The notes beneath the pieces were generated by a model, which had not been told where the DNA came from, did not search any database, and saw nothing but the letters and a program-made list of their open reading frames with translations. 64,000 bases of DNA, taken from the NCBI RefSeq assembly GCF_013407855.1, contig NZ_JACBZH010000001.1, positions 3,038,001-3,102,000 of the forward strand. Reading direction: 5' to 3'. Shown here piece after piece: positions 24,652 through 33,511 of the stretch. Source of the stretch: Actinopolymorpha rutila (GTDB lineage Bacteria > Actinomycetota > Actinomycetes > Propionibacteriales > Actinopolymorphaceae). Both the position numbers and the translations under genes were made by a program. Position 1 is the first letter of the stretch, and each line of letters starts with the position of its first letter.

Positions 24652-26577
24652 GTGGGCGCTGACCGTACGTCAGAAGACGAGAAGACCGTCAGCCTGCGCC
24701 GGCGGCTCGCGGACGACCTCCGGCTCGGCCGGCTCGCGGTCGGCCTGGCCTGGCGGGCAAGCCCGAAGGCACTGGTTGGCGTGGCGGTGCTGTTGTGCGC
24801 ACAGGCCGCCCTGACGCCTCTGCAACTCGTCCTTGCCCGCGAGGTCGTGAACGCCGTCGCGCGGCACACGCCGGCCGCACACCTCGCGGCGGCGCAGAGT
24901 GAGGTGCCACTGGTCGGCTGGATCGCGGCGATGGCGGCGACGTTGGGACTGGGCACGCTGCTCGAACCCTTCTCCAGGACCTGCCAGAGTCTGGTCGGCG
25001 ACCGACTGGTCGGCTTCGTCACCGGTGAACTCGTCCGGGCCGCCAACCGCTGGCAGGGTCTGGCGAGGTTCGAGGATCCGACCTTCGCCGACGACCTGGA
25101 ACGCGTGAGCAACCAGGCGGCCCGCTCCGGCCTGGACCTGATGGCCTACGGCACCCGCGCGGTGCTGATGGCCGTCTCCCTCATGGCCCTCTGCGTGCCG
25201 CTGATCCGGCTCAGCCCGCTCGTACCCTTCCTGCTGGCCGCCGCGTGCCTTCCTTTGCTGGCACGGCAGTTCGACTTCCAGACGACCATGGGAAGCAAGC
25301 TCTACCTGCTGACCCCGCAGGCCCGGACCCTCACCTACAGCAGAGACGTCATGGTGGGCACGGACGGCGCCGCCGACGTGCGGTTGTTCGGGTTGGGAGC
25401 GTTCTTCCGGCGCCGCTACGACGATGCTTTCGCGTCGTCGGTCGCCGAGCTGAACCGGCTGCGATGGCGGCTCACCCTGCCGATGTGCGCGAGTGCCGGC
25501 CTCGCCGCGGCCGCCGTCGGCGGAGTGTTCGGCTACGCCACCTGGCAGGTCGCGACCGGCCGGGGCAGCGTCGGCGACCTCGTGCTCTACGGCGGGACGT
25601 CGGCCGCCGTACTGTCCACGGTCGCCTCGCTGGGTTTCCACATCGGCTTCCTGCCGATGGTGTTCGCGTTCCTGCCCAGCCTGGACCGGGTGCTGAACGC
25701 GCCACCGGACCTGCCCGAATCACCTGACCCGTTGCCCGCGCCCCGGCCGATCCGGACCGGAATCGTCTTCGAGGACGTGCGCTTCGGTTATCCGGGGCGG
25801 GACGAGCCCGTGCTCGACGGGCTGTCCCTGCACCTGCGGCCAGGGGAAAGCTGTGCGCTGGTAGGACCGAACGGGTCGGGCAAGACGACCCTCGTCAAGC
25901 TGTTGTTGCGGTTGTACGACCCGATCGCCGGGCGCGTTCTACTGGACGGGCGCGACCTGCGCGACTACGACCTGACCGACCTGCGCCGCGAGCTGGGCGT
26001 GTTGTTCCAGGATTTCGTGCGGTACGAGTTCACCGCCGGGGACAACATCGGCTTCGGCGACGTCGCCTCGCCCGACCGGCGCGAGGACCGTCGCTCCCAC
26101 CTGCTGGCCGCGGCCGAACGCGCGGGCGCTGCCGACCTGCTCGATCGGCTGCCGGACGGGCTGGACACCCAACTGGGCTTGAGTTTCGGCGGCCGTGAGC
26201 TGTCCGGCGGGGAGTGGCAGAAGCTCGCGCTGGCCCGGGCGTTCGCCCGCGACTGCCAGGTGCTCGTACTCGACGAACCGACCGCTTCGCTGGACACGCG
26301 TACCGAGTACGACATCTTCCAGCGCTTCGCCCAGTTGACGAAGGGGCGGACCGCGGTGCTGGTCAGTCACCGGTTCTCCACCGTCCGGATGGCCGACCGG
26401 ATCGTGGTGCTGCGAGCGGGACGTGTGGCCGAGGACGGCACGCACGAGGAACTGATGGCCGCCGAGGGGGAGTACGCACGGATGTACCGCACCCAGGCGG
26501 CGCAGTACCTCGACGACCTCGAAGACTCCGGCGGAGGCGCCGCCGACCTCGACATCCCGAGCGGGGAACGACGGTGA
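24652..26577 (+). CDS. ABC exporter half-transporter, subunit 1
   Basis: A 641-residue fused membrane/ATPase protein. The N-terminal half has five to six hydrophobic segments (KALVGVAVLLCAQAALTPL, VPLVGWIAAMAATLGLG, AVLMAVSLMALCVPLI, VPFLLAAACLPLLA, SAGLAAAAVGGVFGYATW). The C-terminal half has Walker A GPNGSGKTT, signature LSGGEWQK, Walker B VLVLDEPTASLD and H-loop SHRFS. The GTG at 24652 with AGGGGGA just upstream is the best start. It is coupled to a homologous second subunit through a GTGA overlap, indicating a heterodimeric exporter. Both subunits belong to the bacterial multidrug/lipid exporter type, and the substrate cannot be deduced. Confidence 0.88.
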   Translation: MGADRTSEDEKTVSLRRRLADDLRLGRLAVGLAWRASPKALVGVAVLLCAQAALTPLQLVLAREVVNAVARHTPAAHLAAAQSEVPLVGWIAAMAATLGLGTLLEPFSRTCQSLVGDRLVGFVTGELVRAANRWQGLARFEDPTFADDLERVSNQAARSGLDLMAYGTRAVLMAVSLMALCVPLIRLSPLVPFLLAAACLPLLARQFDFQTTMGSKLYLLTPQARTLTYSRDVMVGTDGAADVRLFGLGAFFRRRYDDAFASSVAELNRLRWRLTLPMCASAGLAAAAVGGVFGYATWQVATGRGSVGDLVLYGGTSAAVLSTVASLGFHIGFLPMVFAFLPSLDRVLNAPPDLPESPDPLPAPRPIRTGIVFEDVRFGYPGRDEPVLDGLSLHLRPGESCALVGPNGSGKTTLVKLLLRLYDPIAGRVLLDGRDLRDYDLTDLRRELGVLFQDFVRYEFTAGDNIGFGDVASPDRREDRRSHLLAAAERAGAADLLDRLPDGLDTQLGLSFGGRELSGGEWQKLALARAFARDCQVLVLDEPTASLDTRTEYDIFQRFAQLTKGRTAVLVSHRFSTVRMADRIVVLRAGRVAEDGTHEELMAAEGEYARMYRTQAAQYLDDLEDSGGGAADLDIPSGERR

Positions 26578-28403
26578 GTACCGTGCCGAGGTCGACGCGG
26601 AATGCCCGGTCCACCGTCCTTCTCTACGTACGCGGGGCACGGCTGGTCTTCGCCCATCGTCCGTCGCTGGCCGTCGTCACCCTGGTCCTGCTCGGTGCGA
26701 CCAGCCTGCTGCCCGTCCTGCAGCCCTGGCTGCTCGGCCAGGTCGTCGACCGGTTGGGCCGTGGTGACGTGGACGGCGGCCGGGCAGGCACTGTCGCGCT
26801 GCTGGCCGTCGGCTATGCGCTGACGCTCGTGTTGCCCGCGCTGCTGATGCCGGTACGCCAGTCCCTGGACTCCTCACTGGACGCCCACGCTGTCGGGGCG
26901 GTGGACCGGAACGTTCTCGACGCGGGTGGCCGGCTGGCCGATCTCACCCGGCTCGAACGACCGGCCTTCCACGACGAGGCTCAGCAGGCCGTCTCCTCGG
27001 CCGGATGGGTGTCACGGTTCGCGGTCTTCACCCAGCAGGCCGCCGGCCAGTGCGTGACGGTGCTCGGCCTGCTCCTACTCGTCGCCGGTCTGTCGCCGTG
27101 GGTCGCCGCGGCGCTGGCGGTGACAGTCGTGCCCCACCTGGTGGCGTACCGGCGAATGCACCGGCGACAGTTCGAGACGATGGCCGACCAGTCCCGTCCG
27201 GCGCGCGAGATGGACTACTGCGTCCGTCTCACCACGTCGGCCGACGGCGCCAAGGAGGTCCGGGTCTTCGGGCTCGGCGGCTGGTTCCTCGACCGCTACC
27301 AGCGCTTGTTCGCCCGGGCGTACGCGGAGGTGCGCGCCCTGCGGCTTCGCTCCCTGCTCGTCTCGGCGGTGTGCGGTCTCCTGCCCGCGGTCACGTTGGG
27401 CGGCGGGTTCTGGTACGTCGCGTACCAGGCCGGCGCGGGCCTGCTCACCGTCGGCGCCGTGGCGGTGTACGTCAACGCGGTCGTGCAACTGGAGGCTGGA
27501 CTGTTCGGCCTGTCGGTGTCGCTCGGCCTGATGTTCGAGGTGGGGCTCCACCTGCGGCAGTTGTTCGCCTTCACCGACGGCGCGTCACCGGGAGTCGCCC
27601 TGCCACCGGCCGGTGCCGCTCTGCCGGCGCCGGCCAGAATCCGGCAGGGCGTGGAGTTCGCCGACGTGGCGTTCGCGTATCCGAACGACCCTGCCGGGAG
27701 CAGGCCGGTCCTGCGCGGTGTCAACGCCGTCCTGCCTGCCGGCACGGTGACCGCGGTGGTGGGCGACAACGGCGCGGGCAAGACCACGTTGGTCAAACTG
27801 CTCACCCGGATGTACGACCCGACCACGGGGCAGGTCCGACTCGACGGGCGCCCGCTGGCCGCGTACGACCTCACCGCCCTGCGCGCCGTGAGCGGGGGTG
27901 TCTTCCAGGACTTCGCCCGCTTCGCGCTCACCGCCGGTGAGAACATCGCGGTCGGAGCCGACGACGGTACGGCCACGCCCGAGCGAGTACGCCACGCCGC
28001 GCGAGCCGCCGGTGCGGACGCGGTGGTCTCCTCCCTGCCCGACGGCTACGACACGCCACTCACCCGGAGGTTCGACGGCGGTGTCGACCTGTCCGGCGGT
28101 CAGTGGCAGAAGCTCGCCACAGCGCGCGGCCTGCTGCGAGACGCGGCCCTGGTGGTGCTGGACGAGCCGACCGCCGCACTCGACGTGGACGCGGAGCGCC
28201 GCCTGTTCGACACCTTCCGTGCGCTGCTGGCCGGGCGGACGGGAGTACTCGTCAGCCACCGCTTCTCCACGGTCCGGATGGCCGACCAGATCCTCGTCCT
28301 CGAGAACGGCGTGGTGGTGGAGGCGGGCGGCCACGCCGAGTTGCTGGCGCTCGGCGGGAGGTACGCCACGATGTTCGAGATGCAGGCGGGCCGCTACCGC
28401 TGA
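26574..28403 (+). CDS. ABC exporter half-transporter, subunit 2
   Basis: A 609-residue partner of the preceding gene, again with an N-terminal membrane domain and a C-terminal ATPase: Walker A GDNGAGKTT, LSGGQWQK, VVLDEPTAALD and SHRFSTVRMADQ. The last block is nearly identical to the first subunit's SHRFSTVRMADR, evidence that the pair arose by duplication. Both ATP sites look intact, because each subunit has the catalytic Glu after Walker B and the H-loop His. The GTG start overlaps the stop of subunit 1. A GC-rich hairpin follows the gene. Confidence 0.88.
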   Translation: MSTVPRSTRNARSTVLLYVRGARLVFAHRPSLAVVTLVLLGATSLLPVLQPWLLGQVVDRLGRGDVDGGRAGTVALLAVGYALTLVLPALLMPVRQSLDSSLDAHAVGAVDRNVLDAGGRLADLTRLERPAFHDEAQQAVSSAGWVSRFAVFTQQAAGQCVTVLGLLLLVAGLSPWVAAALAVTVVPHLVAYRRMHRRQFETMADQSRPAREMDYCVRLTTSADGAKEVRVFGLGGWFLDRYQRLFARAYAEVRALRLRSLLVSAVCGLLPAVTLGGGFWYVAYQAGAGLLTVGAVAVYVNAVVQLEAGLFGLSVSLGLMFEVGLHLRQLFAFTDGASPGVALPPAGAALPAPARIRQGVEFADVAFAYPNDPAGSRPVLRGVNAVLPAGTVTAVVGDNGAGKTTLVKLLTRMYDPTTGQVRLDGRPLAAYDLTALRAVSGGVFQDFARFALTAGENIAVGADDGTATPERVRHAARAAGADAVVSSLPDGYDTPLTRRFDGGVDLSGGQWQKLATARGLLRDAALVVLDEPTAALDVDAERRLFDTFRALLAGRTGVLVSHRFSTVRMADQILVLENGVVVEAGGHAELLALGGRYATMFEMQAGRYR

Positions 28404-28438
28404 CCGCTCGACGGCCGCCCCACGGTGGCCCGAACGGT

Positions 28439-28454
28439 GGCCCCAACGGGGGCC
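28439..28454 (+). terminator. GC-rich hairpin after the ABC exporter operon
   Basis: GGCCCC (28439-28444) pairs with GGGGCC (28449-28454) across AACG, 36 bp after the stop of the second ABC subunit. There is no T tract. The flanking sequence repeats gtggccc words, so alternative pairings exist. Confidence 0.45.
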
Positions 28455-28538
28455 TGCACAGGGGGTAGCAGTGCTCGGACAGACCAAAGCGGTGGCGGCG
28501 GTTCCGATTCGGGAGGGTATGAGTAGTATCTTCCGGCG

Positions 28539-28745
28539 ATGATTCGAATTCGCGGCGACGAGCAAGCCGGTTACCACACGATGGTGACCTGCGACGAGTG
28601 CCAGACCAGCATGGTGTTCCGGCCGGACGACCACGGGCTGTGGGTCGGGTCGTCCCGCCAGGTGCGGATGTACCTCACCGACCACAAGGGCTGGGTCTGG
28701 GATCACGACTCCGACTCGTTCTACTGCCCGCAGCACTTTCGCTGA
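28539..28745 (+). CDS. Small conserved-looking Cys/His protein, function unknown
   Basis: A 68-residue acidic protein. CDEC near residue 17 and CPQH at the very C-terminus form a CxxC...CxxH arrangement that could hold one zinc ion; the middle is rich in Asp, Trp and Tyr (GLWVGSS, GWVWDHDSD). No signal peptide. It has no clear Shine-Dalgarno, but TAGTAT at 28523-28528 lies about ten bases before the ATG, as expected for a leaderless transcript. It sits alone between the ABC exporter and the MarR gene. The family is not recognised; reality of the gene is supported by codon usage and the Cys/His pattern. Confidence 0.6.
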   Translation: MIRIRGDEQAGYHTMVTCDECQTSMVFRPDDHGLWVGSSRQVRMYLTDHKGWVWDHDSDSFYCPQHFR

Positions 28746-28831
28746 GCGTTCACGCACCCGCCCGCTACGGTGGTCGCCAGTACGTCCCGCGGTCGCGTGG
28801 GCGCATTGTCCACTGCGCCGGGAGGACATGG

Positions 28832-29266
28832 GTGAGGACCGACGATCCGGTCGAGGCTGTCGAACGCGAGCTCGCGGTGTTGCTGCGCCGCGCCCGGTCG
28901 ACCTCGGGCACCATCGCCCGTGAGCTGCATCCCGACCTCGGTGCCGCGGCGTACGGCATCCTGTTCAACCTCCAGCAGACCGGCGGCGCCCGAACGACCG
29001 ACATCGCCGCCTACTTCGGCGTCGGCAAGCCCACCATCAGCCGTCAGGTCGGACTGCTGGAGCGCCTGGGCTTCGTCGAACGCGTCGAGGATCCCGGCGA
29101 CCGCCGGGCGGTGACGTTACGGCTCACCGACGAGGGCTCGGCGCGGCTGCTCGAGGCCCAGGAAGCCCGCAGGGCACGGTTGCGCGCGTCCCTGGACTCC
29201 TGGCAGAGCGAGGACCTGGAGACACTCGGCCGGCTGCTGCACCGGTTCAACGACCAACAGGTCTGA
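28832..29266 (+). CDS. MarR family transcriptional regulator
   Basis: A 144-residue winged-helix regulator. The recognition region reads RTTDIAAYFGVGKPTISRQVGLLERLGFVER, followed by the wing DPGDRRAVTLRLTDEG, both standard for MarR proteins. The GTG at 28832 is chosen because GGAGGAC lies five bases upstream; a nearby ATG at 28828 is out of frame. The target is unknown: candidates are the ABC exporter upstream or its own promoter. It converges with the ASCH gene. Confidence 0.87.
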   Translation: MRTDDPVEAVERELAVLLRRARSTSGTIARELHPDLGAAAYGILFNLQQTGGARTTDIAAYFGVGKPTISRQVGLLERLGFVERVEDPGDRRAVTLRLTDEGSARLLEAQEARRARLRASLDSWQSEDLETLGRLLHRFNDQQV

Positions 29267-29290
29267 GCCTGCGTACCTGCACTGGCTCGC

Positions 29291-29307
29291 CGCAAGCTGA
29301 CCTTGCG
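29291..29307 (+). terminator. Hairpin after the marR gene
   Basis: CGCAAG (29291-29296) pairs with CTTGCG (29302-29307) across a five-base loop, 25 bp after the MarR stop. A second hairpin, CGGGTC with GACCCG (29348-29365), stands 20 bp before the end of the opposing ASCH gene. Together they probably terminate the two convergent transcripts. Confidence 0.5.
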
Positions 29308-29386
29308 CCGAGTAAGTAAAGATTGACAGTAGGCAACTGCCCGTTGACGGGTCAGCTTCGACCCGCCGGCGGCCACGCCACCGGCG

Positions 29387-29848
29387 TCACCGGGACCGAA
29401 GGTCGGCCGCCAGCCGGAACCGTTCGAGCACCACGGGAGTGGAGTCGCTCACGGTGAAGTCCGGGTCACCGAGTGCCTCACGGGCCTCCGCGCTGTGCCA
29501 GAACTCCTCGTGGTCGGCCCGCCACGCCTCGACGGTGGCGTGACCCTCACCCTCGCCGGCTGCGTGCTCCTCGTCGACGGCCTCCAGCGGAACCACCTGG
29601 ACGTCGGTCGTCTCGATCACCGCCACCGGTTGGTCCGCGGAGTCGATCACGGCCGACCGGTCGCCGACCGCGGGTAGCGGCTCGCGGGCTCGTGCGTACT
29701 CCACGAGCAGGCTGGTGGTCGTGGTCTTCGTGCCGTCCAGGATCGCCGCGACCAGTCGGTCGCGCAGCGGCCCGGGGAAGGCGAAGAGCGCCCGGGGCAG
29801 TCCGGAGGGGTCCACGGGTTCGTGGGGCGCGGCCTGGTCGGTCGTCAC
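29387..29848 (-). CDS. ASCH domain protein
   Basis: A 153-residue protein with the ASCH domain, a PUA-like fold believed to bind RNA or modified nucleosides. The conserved GTKTTTTSLL (the GxKxxT motif), VGDRSAVIDSADQPVAVIETTDV and a later WRADHEEFW are visible. E. coli YqfB, an ASCH relative, is an N4-acetylcytidine amidohydrolase, so a nucleoside-processing role is possible. Several starts fit: a GTG at 29848 was chosen because the protein from there aligns with the family, although its ribosome binding site is weak. The gene converges with marR. Confidence 0.72.
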   Translation of the reverse strand: MTTDQAAPHEPVDPSGLPRALFAFPGPLRDRLVAAILDGTKTTTTSLLVEYARAREPLPAVGDRSAVIDSADQPVAVIETTDVQVVPLEAVDEEHAAGEGEGHATVEAWRADHEEFWHSAEAREALGDPDFTVSDSTPVVLERFRLAADLRSR

Positions 29849-29977
29849 GTGAAGGAACCCTACGACGCCGGCGTCCGGACCGACAGCCGCCCGGCCGTGC
29901 AACGACCCGGCCTTACCCGGTGCGCCTGGCCCCGGTCGGCCCGGCTCGGTGGGTTAACAACGAGTCACCCCAAGATG

Positions 29978-30020
29978 GTTGCTTAGGGCAGCTAATAGGC
30001 ATATAGTTGCCCGGGGCAAC
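29978..30020 (+). promoter_or_regulatory. Promoter with two MarR-type operators for the marR-MFS-yceI operon
   Basis: TTGCTT (29979-29984) and TATAGT (30002-30007) separated by 17 bp make a strong vegetative promoter. Two copies of GTTGC-N5-GCARC overlap it: GTTGCTTAGGGCAGC at 29978-29992 on the -35, and the perfect GTTGCCCGGGGCAAC at 30006-30020 on the -10 and start site. Their centres are 28 bp apart. Sites of this form, adjacent to a marR gene followed by an MFS exporter, are the expected autorepression operators released by a ligand. Confidence 0.75.
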
Positions 30021-30033
30021 GATGGGGGTGAAC

Positions 30034-30624
30034 ATGGATGTGACCCGCACCCAGCTCGAGGAACTCATCCGGGCGATCCACGACGTGGTACTCATCCGCA
30101 AGGACATCTCGCGGCTGGCGGCGAGCAAGAGCTGCCACTTCGGCGCGCTCAGCGTGCTGGCCACGCTGGCGGCATCCGGTGACGCGAGGGTGAGCCAACT
30201 TGCCGAGACGCTGATGGTCGACGTGTCGGTCGCCAGCAGGCAGCTCGCCCAGTTGGAGGCTCACGGGTACGTCGGCCGCCGGGCGGATCCCGCGGACGGC
30301 AGGGCGCACCTGGTCTTCGTCACCGAGGCGGGGCGGCACGAGCTGGAGTCCGTTCGTTCGGACGTGGTCGACCACTTCGAGTCCGCACTGCACCGGTGGC
30401 AGGGCGCGGACGTCGACACCCTGACCTCGCAGCTGCGCCGGCTGCGGAGCGACCTCGGCCTGAGCCGGCCGGAGGCCCCGCCCGACGCCCAGGTTCAGCC
30501 CCCAGGCCCGAACCACTCCAGGGCCCGCTCCGGCCAGGCATCCGGCACGGACACCGAAGTCCGCGTCGGGCCCGATCACCCGAACCACCAGCAGCACCGC
30601 ACAGGAGTTGAAGCTCTCTCATGA
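30034..30624 (+). CDS. MarR family repressor of the MFS/YceI operon
   Basis: A 196-residue MarR protein. The DNA-binding part reads ARVSQLAETLMVDVSVASRQLAQLEAHGYV, then the wing DPADGRAHLVFVTEAG. After about residue 145 it has a disordered Pro/His-rich tail of about 50 residues that is unusual for the family. The ATG at 30034 has GGGGG five bases upstream. Two palindromic sites overlapping the promoter point to autorepression. The stop overlaps the MFS start (ATGA), so regulator and exporter are translated together. Confidence 0.87.
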   Translation: MDVTRTQLEELIRAIHDVVLIRKDISRLAASKSCHFGALSVLATLAASGDARVSQLAETLMVDVSVASRQLAQLEAHGYVGRRADPADGRAHLVFVTEAGRHELESVRSDVVDHFESALHRWQGADVDTLTSQLRRLRSDLGLSRPEAPPDAQVQPPGPNHSRARSGQASGTDTEVRVGPDHPNHQQHRTGVEALS

Positions 30625-33503
30625 CGACCCAGACCGCTCCGGCAGCTGCTCCGGCAGCCCCCGCGTCCGAGGGGATGACGCACCGGCAGGTTCTGGAGGC
30701 GTTGTCCGGCCTCCTACTCGGCATGCTCGTCACGATCCTGTCCTCGACCGTGGTGTCCACGGCGCTGCCGCGCATCGTCAGCGAGCTCGGCGGCAGCCAG
30801 TCCGCGTTCACCTGGGTCGTCACCGCGTCCCTGCTGGCGATGACGATCAGTACGCCTATCTGGGGCAAGCTCGCGGACCTGTTCAGCCGCAAGCTTCTGG
30901 TGCAGATCGCGCTGGTCGTGTTCGTCGTCGGCTCCGCGCTGGCAGGCCTGTCCCAGAACGTCGGCGAGCTGATCGGCCTGCGGGTCCTGCAGGGCCTGGG
31001 TGCCGGCGGCCTCACCGCGTTGTCGCAGGTCATCCTCGCCGACATCATCAGCCCCCGCGACCGCGGCCGCTACATGGGCTTCCTCGGCGCGACCATGGCC
31101 GTGGGCACCGTCGCCGGCCCGCTCATCGGTGGTGTGCTCACCGACTCCCCGCTGGGCTGGCGCTCGACCTTCTACGTGGGTGTGCCGTTCGCCGTGATCG
31201 CCATCGCCGTCCTGCAGAAGACGCTGCACCTGCCGCGCATCCGCCGCGAGGTGAGCATCGACTACGTGGGCGCGGTCCTGCTCAGCGCCGGCGTGGCGAC
31301 CCTGCTGATCTGGGTCACGCTGGCCGGCAACCAGTTCGACTGGGCCTCCAGGACCACCGCGGTCATGGTGGGCGGGGCCGTCGTGGTCCTGATCCTCGCC
31401 ATCGTGGCCGAGCACCGCGCGAAGGAACCCATCCTGCCGCTGTGGCTCTTCCGTAACCGCACGTTCGTGTTCGCGGTGATCGCCAGTGTCGCGGTCGGTG
31501 TGACGATGTTCGGCACCTCGGTGTTCCTCAGCCAGTACATGCAGATCGCCCGGGGCAAGTCGCCCACGGTCGCCGGTCTGATCAGCATCCCGATGGCGGT
31601 CGGCAGCCTCGTCGCCGGCACCGTGATCGGTCAGATCATCACCCGTACCGGCCGGTGGAAGCGCTGGATGGTGCTCGGTGGCGTGCTGCTGATCGCCGGT
31701 TCGGTGGCGATGGGCACGATCGACTACCACACCAGCTTCGCCCGGATCGGTGTCTCGCTGCTGCTCCTCGGTCTCGGCGTCGGCATGGTGATGCAGAACC
31801 TCGTGCTCGCCGTGCAGAACACCATCTCCATCAGGGAGATGGGCGCGGCCAGTGCGGGCGTGGCGTTCTTCCGGAGCATGGGCGGCGCGATCGGCGTCGC
31901 CGCGCTCGGCGCCGTCCTCGCCCACCAGGTGACCACCGACATCGCCTCCGGCCTGGCGCGGCTCGGCATCAAGGCGGCTCCCGGCGGTGACGCGGTGCCG
32001 GAGGTGGCGAAGCTGCCGCCGCCGGTGCGCGAGCTGGTGGAGAAGGCGTACGGCCAGGGCGTCGCCGACATCTTCATGGTCGCCGCACCGATCGCGGTGA
32101 TCGCGCTGATCGCGATCCTGTGCATCAAGGAGATCCCGCTCGGTACGAAGAGCGGCATCCAGCAGACCCTCGAGGCCGAGCGGCTCGCCGCGCAGGGCGT
32201 CCAGGGTGCTGAGGCCACGCTCGGCGGGCAGCCCGACGAGTCCGACCAGGTGCCCGTGCCGGTGTCGGCGGGCGAGAGGCTGGAGCCGGTCGGCATCCGG
32301 AACGGCAACGGCCACCCGGCCTCCGCCGGCTCCCGGCTCGCGGCCGACGCCGCCGACTGGGCCGGCATGGACGCCGACGGTGCGGGCGGCAAGACCGTCT
32401 CGCAGCGGGATCTGGAATCTCTTGTCGGCGTGGGTGGCCCGGGCAGGGAATGGCAGGCCAACGGCTCGCACCGGCTGGACAACGGCCGTCCCGAGAACGG
32501 CCGTCCCGAGAACGGCCGCCCCGGTTCGTCCGTACGTCCCGGCGTCTTTCCGCCCGCTCACCTGGCCCGCTCGCCCGAGGGGACCGGCGAGGGCGAGGCC
32601 GGGTACGGCCCCGGCGGCGACAACGGCCCCGGCGGCGACAACAGCCCCGGCGGTGACAACGGGTTCGGCGGCGGTGGCTTCGGCAACGGCGGTTCCGGTG
32701 GCGGTGACTTCGGCGGCTTCGGAGGCCGCCCCGCCGGACAGTCCGCCGCGGTCGTGGGTGTCGTCCGGCGTTCGGACGGAACCCCCGTCGCCAACGCGGC
32801 CCTGACGCTGATCAACCTCGGCGGCCACCAGGTCGGGCGTACGGCCAGCGGTTCCGACGGCCGCTACCAGCTCGCCGCCGACCCGGGAGGAACCTACGTC
32901 CTGATCGCGTCGGCACCGGCCAGCGAACCGCGCGCCTCGACGGTCTCCGTCGGCGAGACGCCGGTCACCGTCGACGTCGAGCTCTCCGGTGTCAGCGGGC
33001 TCGTCGGCGAGGTGCGCTCGGCCGAGTCCGGGCTTCCGGTCGCCCAGGCGGTCGCGGTGCTCACCGACGCTCGCGGTGAGGTGGTCGCCTCCCGCATCGC
33101 CGGAGCCGACGGCGGTTTCCGGTTCGACGACGTGGGTGCCGCGGCGTACACGCTGGCGGTACGGGCCGAGGGGTTCCAGCCGGTGGCGTTGCCGGTCAGC
33201 GTGGCCGAGCTCGGTGAGACCCGGCGCGACGTCGAACTCGTCGCCAAGGCAGCCCTGCGGGGGATCGCCCGCGACCGGCACGGCCGGACGCTGCGCGACG
33301 CACGGGTCACGCTGATCGACGCGAACGGCGACGTCGTACGCACCGTCTTCACCGGCGACGACGGCGGCTACGCTCTCGACGACCTCGCGGCCGGCGACTA
33401 CACCGTCGTGGCCACCGGCTACCCGGCGGTGACCAGCTCGGTGCGGCTCGGCGGTGGCGACGTCAGCGCCCACGACGTCGAGCTGGGCCACCCGGAGGTG
33501 TGA
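30621..33503 (+). CDS. DHA2-type 14-TM MFS exporter fused to three carboxypeptidase-regulatory-like domains
   Basis: A 960-residue protein. Residues 20-510 are a drug:H+ antiporter of the 14-helix (EmrB/QacA) family with GKLADLFSRK (motif A) and GLRVLQGLGAGGL. A low-complexity linker (about 515-705) contains three NGRPE units and three GPGGDN-like units. Then three beta-sandwich repeats of about 80 residues follow (about 708-957), each with a GxVR..DGTPVANAALTLI-like start and a GxYxLxDLxxGxYTVxAxG-like core, matching carboxypeptidase-regulatory-like domains. Fourteen helices with N-terminus inside place the tail in the cytoplasm, which is odd for such domains. It is coupled to marR upstream and followed closely by the yceI-type gene. 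Confidence 0.85.
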   Translation: MTTQTAPAAAPAAPASEGMTHRQVLEALSGLLLGMLVTILSSTVVSTALPRIVSELGGSQSAFTWVVTASLLAMTISTPIWGKLADLFSRKLLVQIALVVFVVGSALAGLSQNVGELIGLRVLQGLGAGGLTALSQVILADIISPRDRGRYMGFLGATMAVGTVAGPLIGGVLTDSPLGWRSTFYVGVPFAVIAIAVLQKTLHLPRIRREVSIDYVGAVLLSAGVATLLIWVTLAGNQFDWASRTTAVMVGGAVVVLILAIVAEHRAKEPILPLWLFRNRTFVFAVIASVAVGVTMFGTSVFLSQYMQIARGKSPTVAGLISIPMAVGSLVAGTVIGQIITRTGRWKRWMVLGGVLLIAGSVAMGTIDYHTSFARIGVSLLLLGLGVGMVMQNLVLAVQNTISIREMGAASAGVAFFRSMGGAIGVAALGAVLAHQVTTDIASGLARLGIKAAPGGDAVPEVAKLPPPVRELVEKAYGQGVADIFMVAAPIAVIALIAILCIKEIPLGTKSGIQQTLEAERLAAQGVQGAEATLGGQPDESDQVPVPVSAGERLEPVGIRNGNGHPASAGSRLAADAADWAGMDADGAGGKTVSQRDLESLVGVGGPGREWQANGSHRLDNGRPENGRPENGRPGSSVRPGVFPPAHLARSPEGTGEGEAGYGPGGDNGPGGDNSPGGDNGFGGGGFGNGGSGGGDFGGFGGRPAGQSAAVVGVVRRSDGTPVANAALTLINLGGHQVGRTASGSDGRYQLAADPGGTYVLIASAPASEPRASTVSVGETPVTVDVELSGVSGLVGEVRSAESGLPVAQAVAVLTDARGEVVASRIAGADGGFRFDDVGAAAYTLAVRAEGFQPVALPVSVAELGETRRDVELVAKAALRGIARDRHGRTLRDARVTLIDANGDVVRTVFTGDDGGYALDDLAAGDYTVVATGYPAVTSSVRLGGGDVSAHDVELGHPEV
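32481..32660 (+). repeat. In-gene tandem repeats of the MFS linker
   Basis: Three 15-bp units of aacggccgtcccgag type run from 32481 to 32525 (coding NGRPE) and three 18-bp units of ggccccggcggcgacaac type run from 32607 to 32660 (coding GPGGDN). Such repeats can change copy number by slippage and so vary linker length. Confidence 0.85.
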
Positions 33504-33511
33504 GGAGCCGC

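Noticed and set aside
28404-28470. Repeated gtggccc words that suggested a short direct-repeat array
   Set aside because: Units are short, irregular and GC-biased with no spacers; a terminator hairpin is the simpler explanation. No CRISPR array was found anywhere in the window.
30714-33491. A 925-codon open frame opposite the MFS exporter
   Set aside because: Antisense shadow: repetitive His/Asp/Arg composition and no recognisable motif, while the plus strand encodes an intact transporter with matching coupling to neighbours.
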